A DNA stretch of 64,000 nt from assembly GCF_022631375.1 (NCBI RefSeq), contig NZ_JALBGC010000003.1:1-64000 (forward strand). The letters are read 5' to 3'. The notes beneath the pieces were generated by a model. That model did not search any database. It was not told the DNA's origin and saw only the letters and a list, made by a program, of their open reading frames with translations. Every line of letters starts with the position of its first letter. Within the stretch, counting starts at the first letter, position 1. Both the position numbers and the translations under genes were made by a program. Source of the DNA: Hymenobacter cyanobacteriorum (lineage in GTDB: Bacteria; Bacteroidota; Bacteroidia; Cytophagales; Hymenobacteraceae). Of the stretch, positions 52,431 through 61,393 are shown piece after piece.

Positions 52431-52527
52431 CAGTTAGCAGGTATCAAGTAACGTTTAACAGCCGTTCAACAAACCCCCAAAGGGGCCATTGAACGGCTGT
52501 TAAACGTTACTTGATACCTGCTAACTG
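52431..52527. repeat. Perfect inverted repeat filling the murF-rfbC gap
   Basis: Arms 52431-52469 and 52489-52527 are perfect 39-bp reverse complements; the 19-bp loop holds a smaller CCCC/GGGG stem. It starts three bases after the murF stop and ends one base before the rfbC stop. It should act as a bidirectional terminator. Confidence 0.95.
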
Positions 52528-52528
52528 A

Positions 52529-53077
52529 CTAAAACGGGCTATCGAGCTGCGCCAGGGTGGGCTGGATAGCGTCTTTGGGCGAAATAATGGCCTCCGACAC
52601 GCCCCATTCGATGCCCAAGGCCGGGTCGTTCCAGAGCAGGCCGCCCTCGCTGGCGGGTGCGTAGTAGTCGGAGCACTTGTACAGAAACAGCGTGTCTTCC
52701 TCAAGCGCCACGAAACCGTGGGCGAAGCCGACCGGCACAAACAGCACGTTGCCGCGGGCCTCGCTCAGCTCGACCAAGGCGTGCTGGCCGTAGGTGGGCG
52801 AGGCGCGGCGGATGTCGACCACCACGTCGAGCGCCCGGCCTTTGGCCACGCGCACCAGCTTGGCCTGGGCGTGGGGCGGGCGCTGGAAATGCAGGCCGCG
52901 CACCACCCCGGGCTGCGATTTCGACTGGTTGTCCTGCACCCAGCGCAGGTCGGCCGGCAGGCCCAGGCTTTCCATCAGGCGGGCGCTGAAGGTTTCGTAG
53001 AAAACCCCGCGCGGGTCGCCAAACAGGCGGGGAGTGAACTCAAGCAGGCCGGCGATAGGGAATTTCTTTACTTCCAT
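52529..53077 (-). CDS. rfbC: dTDP-4-dehydrorhamnose 3,5-epimerase
   Basis: 182 aa, typical. It epimerises dTDP-4-keto-6-deoxyglucose on the way to dTDP-L-rhamnose for surface polysaccharides. GDPRGVFYETF (about 20-30), VVRGLHFQRPPHAQAKLVRV (about 58-77, catalytic His) and VPVGFAHGFVAL (about 114-125) are conserved. The -7 box TACCTTTG (53083-53090) lies only five bases before the ATG. rfbA, rfbB and rfbD are not in the window. Confidence 0.94.
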   Translation of the reverse strand: MEVKKFPIAGLLEFTPRLFGDPRGVFYETFSARLMESLGLPADLRWVQDNQSKSQPGVVRGLHFQRPPHAQAKLVRVAKGRALDVVVDIRRASPTYGQHALVELSEARGNVLFVPVGFAHGFVALEEDTLFLYKCSDYYAPASEGGLLWNDPALGIEWGVSEAIISPKDAIQPTLAQLDSPF

Positions 53078-53082
53078 TAGCG

Positions 53083-53090
53083 CAAAGGTA
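53083..53090 (-). promoter_or_regulatory. Near-leaderless rfbC promoter
   Basis: TACCTTTG on the minus strand ends five bases before the ATG at 53077, which would place the transcription start at or next to the start codon. No clean TTG is seen at the usual distance upstream. Confidence 0.55.
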
Positions 53091-53145
53091 GAAGGTTGGG
53101 GAGGATGGAGTAGCAGGTTTGGGCACGAATTGAGCGGGAATCCGG

Positions 53146-53248
53146 AACGTCATGCAGAGCGCAGCGAAGCATCTTGCCCGCAGCAGTGATTCAATCGAAT
53201 GGTTTAGTGGTGGCGGGCAAGATGCTTCGCTACGCTCTGCATGACGTT
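53146..53248. repeat. Inverted repeat, GTCATGCAGAGCG subtype
   Basis: Arms 53146-53181 and 53213-53248 are 36-bp reverse complements with one or two mismatches. The arms match the copy at 46416-46526 almost base for base. It lies between rfbC (start side) and the glycosyltransferase (end side). Confidence 0.92.
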
Positions 53249-53290
53249 CTTTATTCTTTCAATTCCTCCCCTAATGTCGCCCCACTGCTG

Positions 53291-54406
53291 CTATTTCCGC
53301 TGCACCGCCGCCACAGCGGCCAGGTACTTATTCAGCACCAATTGCTCGTCGAACTTGGTTTCGGCCAGGTAGCGGCTGTTGAGGCCCATACCGCGCAGGT
53401 CGGCGTCGTTCAGGCGCAGCACCTGCAGCATTTTGGCGGCCAAGTCTTCGCCGCTGCGTACCTGGCAGAGGAAACCGTTGCGGCCGTCGACCACGGTTTC
53501 GCGGCAGCCGGGCACGTTGGTGGTGACCAGCGGCTTGCCCACGGCGGCGGCTTCGAGCAGGGTTTTGGGAGTGCCTTCGCGGTAGCTGGGCAGCACCACG
53601 CAGTCGGCGCGGTGCAGGTGGGCGGCCACATCGTCGGAGCGGCCCAGGTATTCGATGTCGCCGGATTTCAGCCACTCTTCAAACGTGGCGCGCGGCACGC
53701 CCACGCCGCCGGCCTCGTCGAGCCCGCCCAGCAGCTGAATGCGGGTGCCCGGCACGGCCTGGCGAATGATTTTGGCGGCCTCGAAGTATTCGACCACGCC
53801 CTTTTCATAGAGCACCCGCGCCACCATCAGAAACACGAACGGCTGCTGGCGCGTGAATTCGGCGGCGGGCTTGAACCGCTGGGTATCGACGCCGGAGCCG
53901 GGCAGCAGGTCGGTGATTTCGCGCTTCACCAGGCCGTTATCGAGGAATAGCTGCCGGTCGTCGCCGTTCTGGAAAAACACCTTGGCCGGGAAGCGGAAGG
54001 CGAAGCGGTAGAGACCCAGCGCCACCTTGCTCACGAAGTTCTTGATGATGAACACCGTGCCCAGCCCGCTCACGTTATTGATGCTGGGGATGCCCGCGAT
54101 GCGCGCCGCGATGCTGCCGTAGATGTTGGGCTTGATGGTGTAGTGCAGCACCACGTCGGGCCGCTCGCGCTTATAAATCTGATAGAAACGGCGCGTGAGG
54201 GCGGCATCCTTCACCGGGTTGGTGCCCTTGTTCTCCATCAGAATGGGCACGAAGCGGCAGCCCAGCTCGGTTTCGAGGCGCGCCGAGTAATCGTCGGGCG
54301 GGGCAATGGCCAGTACTTCGTGGCCGGCGGCCTGCAGGGCCCGCACAAGGCTGGCGCGGAAATTCCAAATATTCCAGCTGGTGTTGATGACGAGGGCGAC
54401 GCGCAC
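53291..54406 (-). CDS. Glycosyltransferase family 4 protein
   Basis: 371 aa, GTG start. GT-B fold: an N-terminal acceptor domain (SWNIWNFRASLVRALQAAGHEVLAIAP, about 9-35) and a C-terminal nucleotide-sugar domain with FLMVARVLYEKGVVEYFEA (about 204-222) and the E-x7-E motif in PSYREGTPKTLLEAAAVG (about 284-301). It probably adds a sugar during capsule, O-antigen or exopolysaccharide synthesis. Placed near rfbC on the same strand but separated by a repeat. Confidence 0.92.
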   Translation of the reverse strand: MRVALVINTSWNIWNFRASLVRALQAAGHEVLAIAPPDDYSARLETELGCRFVPILMENKGTNPVKDAALTRRFYQIYKRERPDVVLHYTIKPNIYGSIAARIAGIPSINNVSGLGTVFIIKNFVSKVALGLYRFAFRFPAKVFFQNGDDRQLFLDNGLVKREITDLLPGSGVDTQRFKPAAEFTRQQPFVFLMVARVLYEKGVVEYFEAAKIIRQAVPGTRIQLLGGLDEAGGVGVPRATFEEWLKSGDIEYLGRSDDVAAHLHRADCVVLPSYREGTPKTLLEAAAVGKPLVTTNVPGCRETVVDGRNGFLCQVRSGEDLAAKMLQVLRLNDADLRGMGLNSRYLAETKFDEQLVLNKYLAAVAAVQRK

Positions 54407-54579
54407 TTTTATTTAGGGTAAGAGGGTATGGGGGTAGGCAGGTATGAGGGGGCAAAGGTCGGGCCTACGGGATTATATTGACCCGGTTGCCGTTGGTCTA
54501 CCTCCTGCCCTTGCACCCGACGGCCCGCATTCCCTTATTGTTCCGGTACTTTGTGGGCTCTTTGTGTGTTGTGCCGGCT

Positions 54580-54873
54580 ATGACTCTTCGACTTTCTGCT
54601 GCTTTGCTGCTGTTCCTGCTGCCGCGACTGATTTCGGCCACGCCGCCGACGCTGCCCGGCCAGGCCATTTTCCAAAAAAACTGCGTGCGCTGCCACGGAG
54701 CCAACGGTAAGCGTGGGGCTTTCGGCGCGCACGACCTCACCAAGAGCAACCTCAACGAATTCGGCCGCACCTACCTCGTCACCAACGGCATGGGCAAAAT
54801 GCCGGCTTTTGGCAAAACGCTTACGCCGGCCCAGGTGCAGCAGGTGGTGGCGTATTCGCTCACGTTGAAGTAG
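54580..54873 (+). CDS. Small periplasmic c-type cytochrome
   Basis: 97 aa from ATG 54580; signal peptide of about 20 residues. Single haem-binding site CVRCH (35-39); the axial Met is Met71 or Met74 (NGMGKMPAFG). About 75 residues when mature, a typical class I mini-cytochrome carrying electrons between periplasmic redox proteins. Stand-alone gene, so the partner is unknown. Confidence 0.9.
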   Translation: MTLRLSAALLLFLLPRLISATPPTLPGQAIFQKNCVRCHGANGKRGAFGAHDLTKSNLNEFGRTYLVTNGMGKMPAFGKTLTPAQVQQVVAYSLTLK

Positions 54874-54895
54874 AGCAAGCTCGGGCGCACAGCCG

Positions 54896-54984
54896 GTCAT
54901 GCTGAGCGCAGCCGAAGCATCTCCACCGCAGCAGTAATTGATTGCGTTGCGCGGTAGAGGTGCTTCGACTTTGCTCAGCATGAC
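54896..54984. repeat. Inverted repeat, GTCATGCTGAGCG subtype
   Basis: Arms 54896-54928 and 54952-54984 are 33-bp reverse complements with a few mismatches. The loop has GCAGTAATTGATTG, like other copies. It lies between cytochrome c and hflX, both on the plus strand. Confidence 0.9.
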
Positions 54985-55051
54985 GTTCTTTTTAGCTGGA
55001 TTTGCGTTTACAATTCCAGCCATTCACCCAATACTGATTCAATAACATCTC

Positions 55052-56383
55052 ATGGCAACTACCCAATCCGGCGGCCGCAAGCCCGGCAACAGCACCCGCC
55101 ACGTCGGCGCCGTCGACGGCGTGAAAGGCCGGGCGGGCCGCATCCTGCTGAAGGCGGCCGACAACGGCACCTACGAAACCGCCAAAGAGCAGGAAACCGC
55201 CGTGCTCGTGAGCGTGCCCCCGCGCCGACAGTCCGAAGCCCAAACCACCGAATACCTTGACGAGCTGGCGTTTCTGATTGAAACGGCTGGCGCTACCGCC
55301 ACCAAGCGCTTCGTGCAGCGGCTCGAAAAGCCCGACATTCGCACCTACGTGGGTGAGGGCAAGCTGGCCGAAATCAAGGCCTACGTGCAGCACGAGGGCA
55401 CCAGCATGGTGGTGTTCGATGACGACCTCTCCCCTTCGCAGCTGCGCAACCTGGAGGCCGAGCTGCTGGTGAAAATCGTGGACCGTTCGCTGCTCATCCT
55501 CGATATTTTTGCGCTGCGGGCCAAGTCGGCCACCTCGCGCACGCAGGTCGAACTGGCGCAGTACCAGTACCTGCTGCCCCGCCTGACGGGCCTCTGGACT
55601 CACCTGGACAAGCAGCGCGGCGGCGTGGGCATGAAGGGCCCGGGCGAAACGGAGATTGAAACGGACCGGCGCATTGTGCGCGACCGCATTGCCTTTCTGA
55701 AAGAGAAGCTGGAGGACCTCGACAAGCAGAGCCACACGCAGCGCAAAGCCCGAGGCGGCACCATTCGGGTGGCGCTGGTGGGCTACACCAACGTGGGCAA
55801 AAGCACGCTGATGAACGTGCTGGGCAAGGCCGAAGTCTTCGCCGAAAACAAGCTGTTTGCGACGGTGGACGCCACCACGCGCAAAGTGGTACTCGACAAC
55901 ACGCCGTTTCTGCTTTCCGACACGGTTGGGTTTATCCGCAAGCTGCCCACCAAGCTCATCGAAAGCTTCAAGAGCACGCTCGATGAGATTCGCGAAGCCG
56001 ACCTGCTGCTGCACGTCGTGGATATTTCGCACCCCAATTTTGAGGAGCAGATTCAGGTGGTGAACGACACGCTGGGCGACATTGGCGCGGCCGACAAGCC
56101 GATGCTCTTGGTGTTCAACAAAATTGACCAGTACAAGCCCGACGATGCCGAGCAGGACCCGTTTGGCGAAGTGCTCGATGCCGAGGACGACGGCACCGCC
56201 CCGCGCCCGCCGCTGGCGCAGCTGCAAGCCACCTACATGGCCAAGCTGCACGACCCGGTGGTGTTCGTGTCGGCCCAGGAGCGCACCAACCTCGACGAGC
56301 TGCGCGAGCTGCTGGGCAAGCGCGTGGTGGCCCTGCACCACCAGCGCTTCCCCTACCAAGCCAATACCTGGGCCAGCGAGTAA
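55052..56383 (+). CDS. hflX: Ribosome-associated GTPase HflX
   Basis: 443 aa. An N-terminal HflX domain (about 50-230, with IRTYVGEGKLAEIKAY and KGPGETEIETDRR) precedes the G domain: G1 GYTNVGKST (244-252), G3 DTVGFIRKLP, G4 NKID. HflX splits stalled 70S ribosomes under stress. The first 45 residues are basic and low-complexity. It ends at a clear terminator. Confidence 0.95.
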   Translation: MATTQSGGRKPGNSTRHVGAVDGVKGRAGRILLKAADNGTYETAKEQETAVLVSVPPRRQSEAQTTEYLDELAFLIETAGATATKRFVQRLEKPDIRTYVGEGKLAEIKAYVQHEGTSMVVFDDDLSPSQLRNLEAELLVKIVDRSLLILDIFALRAKSATSRTQVELAQYQYLLPRLTGLWTHLDKQRGGVGMKGPGETEIETDRRIVRDRIAFLKEKLEDLDKQSHTQRKARGGTIRVALVGYTNVGKSTLMNVLGKAEVFAENKLFATVDATTRKVVLDNTPFLLSDTVGFIRKLPTKLIESFKSTLDEIREADLLLHVVDISHPNFEEQIQVVNDTLGDIGAADKPMLLVFNKIDQYKPDDAEQDPFGEVLDAEDDGTAPRPPLAQLQATYMAKLHDPVVFVSAQERTNLDELRELLGKRVVALHHQRFPYQANTWASE

Positions 56384-56419
56384 GCCAGGCGGTTATTGCG
56401 GCTTCATTATTTCCTCATT

Positions 56420-56454
56420 AAAAATCCTCCGGAAACAGCTTCCGGGGGATTTTT
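56420..56454 (+). terminator. Terminator of hflX
   Basis: AAAAATCCTCCGGAA and TTCCGGGGGATTTTT form a stem with one bulge around ACAGC. Confidence 0.88.
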
Positions 56455-56492
56455 CGCGTAAGGAGCCCAAACGAAGCTTTATATAGTCAGGT

Positions 56493-57635
56493 ATGCGGCA
56501 TCATGCTATTCTTTTCCGGCTGGGAATCACAGCACTAGGCCTCACGGGCCTGAGCGCCCCCGTGCGGGCCCAGGTGCAGGAGCGGGTGTATCCGGCAGCC
56601 GCGCCCACGGCCCGCGACACCGCCACCAACGACGCCAACCTGCGCGACCAGCAGCAATTTGCCAACCCCTCGGTGCTGGGCATGGGCCCGAGCAAGGGCC
56701 TGATAGTGCGCTACGAGCGCATGCCGAAGTTCGGGGTCACGTCGGCGGCGCAGGTGCAGGGGCTGAGTGATTTCAGCACCGATGTGAATAAAAATGCGCG
56801 CCTGTCCATCAAGGGCTACATTCCGGCCTGGAACCACCCGCACCTCAAGGTCATCGTGGGGCTGAGCTACGAGCGCGAGGAATTCCAGTTTGCCAAGCTG
56901 CCCACCAACTACGAGCTCTACGACAACATCGAAAACAAGGGCCTGAAAAGCACGGCCGCCCAGATTGCCATCATCCGGCCCGTGGATGCCGTGCACTGGT
57001 ACCTGGCCCGCGTGAAGGGCGAGCTCAGCGGCGACTACACCTCCAGCCAGCTCACGAAATCGGACTACAGCCGCTTTTCGGCCGAGGCGATTTATGGCTG
57101 GAAGCGCAGCCCGAATTTCTCGTGGGGCCTGGGCTTTCAGTACGGCTACACGTTTGGGCGGCTCAGCATCTACCCGGCGGTGGTGTACAACCGCACATTC
57201 AACGCCCGCTGGGGCGTGGAGGCACTGGCCCCGGCCCGCGTGACGCTGCGCTACAACGCCAACCAGAACTCGATTTTCTACGCCGGCTACACGGTGGATG
57301 GCTACAACTACATCGTGAACCTGAGCCGCGCGCCGCTCACGCGCCGCAACCCCGACGGCTCGCCCGACCTCAGCAAAGCCACCCTCAGCACTCTGGAGCT
57401 GCGCGAAACCGAAGTAAAATTCCGCCTCCGCTGGGAGCGCGAGCTGCTGAGCTTCCTGTGGCTGGGGGCCGAGGCCGGCTACCGCTACAACTACGCCTTC
57501 GACGCCTTCGACCGCACCAACGCCGACCGCGAAAAAATCATCGACTCGCAGTTCAACGGCGCGCCCTACGCGAGCCTGGAGCTATTCATCACGCCGCCGC
57601 GCAAGCTGCTGGAGAAGGCCGGCGTGCGGCGGTAA
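56493..57635 (+). CDS. DUF6268-like outer-membrane beta-barrel protein
   Basis: 380 aa; signal peptide about 1-26 (ends SAPVRAQ). The mature protein is a series of amphipathic strands (LIVRYERMPKFGVTS, FSWGLGFQYGYTFGRLSIYPAVVYNRTFN, FLWLGAEAGYRYNYAFDAF). The pattern resembles the DUF6268 barrels of Bacteroidota; that name is from memory. No periplasmic domain is seen. Function unknown. Confidence 0.72.
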   Translation: MRHHAILFRLGITALGLTGLSAPVRAQVQERVYPAAAPTARDTATNDANLRDQQQFANPSVLGMGPSKGLIVRYERMPKFGVTSAAQVQGLSDFSTDVNKNARLSIKGYIPAWNHPHLKVIVGLSYEREEFQFAKLPTNYELYDNIENKGLKSTAAQIAIIRPVDAVHWYLARVKGELSGDYTSSQLTKSDYSRFSAEAIYGWKRSPNFSWGLGFQYGYTFGRLSIYPAVVYNRTFNARWGVEALAPARVTLRYNANQNSIFYAGYTVDGYNYIVNLSRAPLTRRNPDGSPDLSKATLSTLELRETEVKFRLRWERELLSFLWLGAEAGYRYNYAFDAFDRTNADREKIIDSQFNGAPYASLELFITPPRKLLEKAGVRR

Positions 57636-57764
57636 TGGCCGGGATTGGGTTGGTGTGATGCCGGTGAGTGAGCATGCTCAGCGCGAATACGTGCTTGCTC
57701 AACATTGTGGGGTATCAACGCGCTGAAAAGGCATAGCGCGCCACGCTTTGGCGGCAATGTGGCG

Positions 57765-58922
57765 TTACTTCACTGCGGCAGCGACTGCCTTTTTCCCAGC
57801 CTCACTCCCATCGGCCAACACCTTCCGCTTCAACCAGGCCCGCACCGGCTCGTCGTAGAATTTTAGGCTGGCGTAGGCGATGGCTACGGCCGCCACAAAC
57901 ACCAGCGCCGCCACGGGCCAGCCATTGCGCAGGGGCACTTTGTTGGTCGCGACCCAGGCCGTGTAGGTATAGATGAGCGGATAGTGCGTGATGTAAATCG
58001 GGTACGAAATGTCGCCCAGAAAGCGGCACAGGCGCTGAGACCAGGCTGAGTGCACCGCGCCGCTGGCTGCCAGAAAGATGATGCCGGGAAATACGATGAT
58101 GATGCTGAGCGCATCGTAGAGGCCGTTTTGCCACAGGTGCGCGGGGCTGCCGATGCGCGGCATGGCCAGCACCACTACCACCAACAAGCTGCACCACCCG
58201 AAAGCATTGGAAACGCTACCCAGCCGGGCCAGCCGAAACAACAGCAGCCCCGCAAAAAACGGGTACAGCATGCGGGCAAAGCCGACGTGCAACTGCCGGG
58301 GCTCCAGCGACCAGCCGCCGATGACGTCGCCCTCGGGGCTGGTGACGCCTAGGTGCAGCAGCAACCCCGCCGACAGCACTACCAGAATACCCAGGGCCAC
58401 GTTGGAGAAGCGGCGCACCACCGTCGCATACAGCACGTTGGCCACGTACTCGAAAAACAGCGACCAGCCCGGCCCGTTGAGGGGGAAGGTTTCGTGCCAG
58501 CCGCGCACGTCGAGCGACAGCGGCACGGGTATCGTGAGGCAGCCAATGAGCATGACGAGCAGCACCTTCCACGGCGGCGTCTGGGCGATGGCGGGCCACA
58601 GGGCCGATTCCTGGAAGTAGTAGAATATTGCCCCAATCACCATGCCCAGCACCACCAGGGGCTGCAGCCGCACCAGCCGCCGCCGGAAGAAACCGCCCAC
58701 CGTCATGCGGCTCCACCGGTCGTCGTAGGCATAGCCAACCACAAACCCGGACAGCAGAAAGAAGAAATCGACCGCCAGGTAGCCGTGGTTGATAAGCTGG
58801 TCGAGGTGGCTGGTGGCGTGGGCCTCGCACAGGTGAAAGGCCACGACCATGAGGGCGGCCACGCCGCGCAAGCCGTCGAGGATGGGGTAGTGGGGCTTGG
58901 TGGGTAGCGCGGTGGGCTGCAT
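57765..58922 (-). CDS. Membrane-bound acyltransferase (OafA/Acyl_transf_3 family)
   Basis: 385 aa with about ten hydrophobic helices. The catalytic-type motif is YPILDGLRGVAALMVVAFHLCEAH (12-35, with the conserved RG and His), followed by FFFLLSGFVVGY. These enzymes transfer acyl groups, often O-acetyl, to exported glycans. The target is unknown; surface polysaccharide is likely given rfbC and the glycosyltransferase nearby. A GC-rich inverted repeat separates it from ppk1. Confidence 0.9.
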   Translation of the reverse strand: MQPTALPTKPHYPILDGLRGVAALMVVAFHLCEAHATSHLDQLINHGYLAVDFFFLLSGFVVGYAYDDRWSRMTVGGFFRRRLVRLQPLVVLGMVIGAIFYYFQESALWPAIAQTPPWKVLLVMLIGCLTIPVPLSLDVRGWHETFPLNGPGWSLFFEYVANVLYATVVRRFSNVALGILVVLSAGLLLHLGVTSPEGDVIGGWSLEPRQLHVGFARMLYPFFAGLLLFRLARLGSVSNAFGWCSLLVVVVLAMPRIGSPAHLWQNGLYDALSIIIVFPGIIFLAASGAVHSAWSQRLCRFLGDISYPIYITHYPLIYTYTAWVATNKVPLRNGWPVAALVFVAAVAIAYASLKFYDEPVRAWLKRKVLADGSEAGKKAVAAAVK

Positions 58923-58986
58923 GCGGGCGGGTTTTAGGCCGGGAGAAGCGCAAACCTAAGCCGTGTTTCTTATTCACGCTGAACAA

Positions 58987-59076
58987 TGTAGGGGCGGGGC
59001 TTGCCCCCGCCCGGGCACCTACTCCGGTTCAACGACTCCGTCCAACGTCCGGGCGGGGGCAAGCCCCGCCCCTACA
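58987..59076. repeat. GC-rich inverted repeat, GGGGCGGGGCTTGCCCC family
   Basis: Arms 58987-59014 and 59049-59076 are perfect 28-bp reverse complements. Each arm is itself nearly palindromic (GGGGCGGGGCTTGCCCCCGCCC). It lies five bases beyond the ppk1 stop and probably terminates it. Confidence 0.92.
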
Positions 59077-59081
59077 TCGCT

Positions 59082-61151
59082 CTAACCAATCTTCTTAGCC
59101 AGGCGTCGCTTCAGGCCCTTCAGCCACGCATAGGTTGCTTCCTGGGCTTGCAGGGGCTTCTCCCCTGCCGCTGCCGGAATGAAGGTATTGTCGAAATCGC
59201 GGGCTTTCACGTTGTCGTGGCGCTGGAAATTGAGGAGCTGGCGGATTTCGGCGCGCAGGGCTTCATCCAGGATGGGGAAGGCGACTTCGACGCGGCGGTC
59301 GAGGTTGCGGGTCATCCAGTCGGCGGAGGAGACGTAGACTTTTTCCTGGCCGCCGTGGGCGAAGACGTAGACGCGGCTGTGCTCGAGGAAGCGGTCGACG
59401 AGGCCGCGCTGCTGGATGTTTTCGCTAAAGCCGGGCTGGCCGGGCACGAGGCGGCCGATGCCACGCACGATGAGCTCGACGCGCACGCCGGCGTGGCTGG
59501 CTTCGTATAGCTTGGCAATCATGCCGTCGTCTTCCACGGCGTTTACTTTGAGGATGATGTAGGCCTCGTGGCCTTTTTTGGCCTGCTTGATTTCGTAGTC
59601 GATGAGGGCGTTGAGGCCGGGGCGCAGGCCGAAGGGCGCTACCAGCAGCTGGTGCAGCTCGGGCGTGGTGGTTTGGTCGCGCAGGTAGTCGAATACCTGG
59701 GCGGCTTCGGTGGTGAGGGCGGGGTTGGCGGTGAAGAGGCCGTGGTCGGTGTAGAGGTCGGCGGTGCTTTCGTTGAAGTTGCCGGTACTGAAGTAGGCGT
59801 ACTGGCGGGTGGTTTCGTCGGGCTCGCGGCGGGTGATGAGCAGCAGCTTGCTGTGTACTTTGAGCTCGGGCGGGGTGAGCACGACGTGGGCCCCGGCGCG
59901 CTTCAGCTTATCGGCCCAGAAGAGGTTGGACTCCTCATCGAACCGAGCTTTGAGCTCGACGACGGCCGTGACCTGCTTGCCGTTTTTGGCAGCTTTGAGC
60001 AGGGCTTTCACCACTTCACTTTTGCTGGCTACGCGGTAGAGCGTGATGCTGATGGCCGACACGCGTGGGTCGGTGGCGGCTTCGCGGAGCAGGCGCGTCA
60101 CGTAGTCAAACGACTGGTAGGGCGGGTGCAGCAGGTGGTCGCGCTGGCCGATGGCAGCGAGCAGGCTGCCGGTGCGCGGCAGCGTGGGGTGCGGCAGGGC
60201 CGGCCGGGGCGGGTAGTGAAAACTGGCCTCGCCGAAATCGGGGAAGCCGAAGAAGTCGCGGAAGTTGTGGTAGCGGCTGCCTTCGACTAGCGCCTCGTCG
60301 GTGATGCCGGTTTTTTGTTTGAGGGCGCGCAGGGCCTCGGCGGGCATGGTGGGGTCGTAGAGCAGGCGGGCGGGGTAGCCGGTGGCGCGCTTGGCGAGGC
60401 TGCTGCGGATTTTCTCCATCAGGTCGCCGGATACTTCTTCTTCGATGTCGAGCTCGGCATCGCGGGAGAGCTTGATGGCGTGCACGTCGATTTGCTGGTA
60501 GGCCGGGAACAGCTCGGCGGCACCCACGCGAATGACATCATCGAGGAAGAGGACGTAGCGCTCCTCGCCTTCGTCGGGCAGGCGCACGAAGCGGCCGCCG
60601 TGGCGCTTGGTGGGCAGCTCCATGATGAGCACGCGCTCGGCTTCGGCTTTTTTGGTTTTGGCGACGGGCTGGCGCAAGTAGAAGGTGAGGTAGACGGTTT
60701 GGTCTTTGAGGAAGAGGTGGTGCAGGTCGTCGTCGAGCACGACGGGCGAGAGCAGGTCGCGCACGTGCTCGCGGAAGTATTTGGCGGTCCACTCCCGCTG
60801 TTTATCGGTGAGTTCTTTTTCGCTGAGCAGGTGAATGTGCTCGGCGTTGAGGGCGGGCAGGAGCTGCTCGCGGAAGGTGTGGCCGAACTCCTCCTGCTGG
60901 CGGGCCACTTCGGTAAGCACTTCTTTGAGGACGCGCTTGGGGCTTTCGGCGAGGCGGGCGCGGGTTTTCTTTTTGAGCTTAGCGAGGCGGCGCAGGGTGG
61001 CCACGCGCACTTTGAAAAACTCGTCGAGATTGCTGCTGAAAATGGCCAGGAACTTGAGCCGCTCGAGTAGCGGCACGGTGGGGCTCTGGGCTTCTTGCAG
61101 CACGCGGGCGTTGAAACGGAGCCAGCTCAGGTCGCGGGACAGGGTCTTCAA
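59082..61151 (-). CDS. ppk1: Polyphosphate kinase 1
   Basis: 689 aa, typical; TTG start at 61151, which fits because SRDLSWLRFNARVLQEA must be at the N-terminus. It reversibly polymerises ATP phosphate into polyphosphate. The N-domain has FSSNLDEFFKVRVATL; the catalytic core has LKVHSKLLLITRRE (with the phosphorylated His) and STGNFNESTADLYTDHGLF; and GRLVPGQPGFSEN and SADWMTRNLDRRVEV follow. Confidence 0.96.
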   Translation of the reverse strand: MKTLSRDLSWLRFNARVLQEAQSPTVPLLERLKFLAIFSSNLDEFFKVRVATLRRLAKLKKKTRARLAESPKRVLKEVLTEVARQQEEFGHTFREQLLPALNAEHIHLLSEKELTDKQREWTAKYFREHVRDLLSPVVLDDDLHHLFLKDQTVYLTFYLRQPVAKTKKAEAERVLIMELPTKRHGGRFVRLPDEGEERYVLFLDDVIRVGAAELFPAYQQIDVHAIKLSRDAELDIEEEVSGDLMEKIRSSLAKRATGYPARLLYDPTMPAEALRALKQKTGITDEALVEGSRYHNFRDFFGFPDFGEASFHYPPRPALPHPTLPRTGSLLAAIGQRDHLLHPPYQSFDYVTRLLREAATDPRVSAISITLYRVASKSEVVKALLKAAKNGKQVTAVVELKARFDEESNLFWADKLKRAGAHVVLTPPELKVHSKLLLITRREPDETTRQYAYFSTGNFNESTADLYTDHGLFTANPALTTEAAQVFDYLRDQTTTPELHQLLVAPFGLRPGLNALIDYEIKQAKKGHEAYIILKVNAVEDDGMIAKLYEASHAGVRVELIVRGIGRLVPGQPGFSENIQQRGLVDRFLEHSRVYVFAHGGQEKVYVSSADWMTRNLDRRVEVAFPILDEALRAEIRQLLNFQRHDNVKARDFDNTFIPAAAGEKPLQAQEATYAWLKGLKRRLAKKIG

Positions 61152-61252
61152 ATCGGGGGTTGGGTTGGGGTTCCGGCGTTTTACGCTGAATGCGGGGAGG
61201 GGGCTGAGGGTGGAGGTTATTTTTTGGTTAGGCGGTGGGCATAATTACAAAC

Positions 61253-61373
61253 GCCTGTCATCCTGAGCGCAGCGAAGGACCTTATCACGCCTGAGAATCT
61301 TGCAGTAGATAAATTGATTGCTGCTAATTGTTCTAACGTGATAAGGTCCTTCGCTGCGCTCAGGATGACAGGC
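61253..61373. repeat. Perfect inverted repeat, TCATCCTGAGCG subtype
   Basis: Arms 61253-61289 and 61337-61373 are perfect 37-bp reverse complements around a 47-bp AT-rich loop that includes TGCAGTAGAT and TGCTGCTAATTG. The arm reads TCATCCTGAGCGCAGCGAAGGACCTT: a third variant of the GTCATGCTGAGCG family. It lies between ppk1 (start side) and the metalloprotease (end side). Confidence 0.93.
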
Positions 61374-61393
61374 GCATTCCACCTGCCCCGCTC

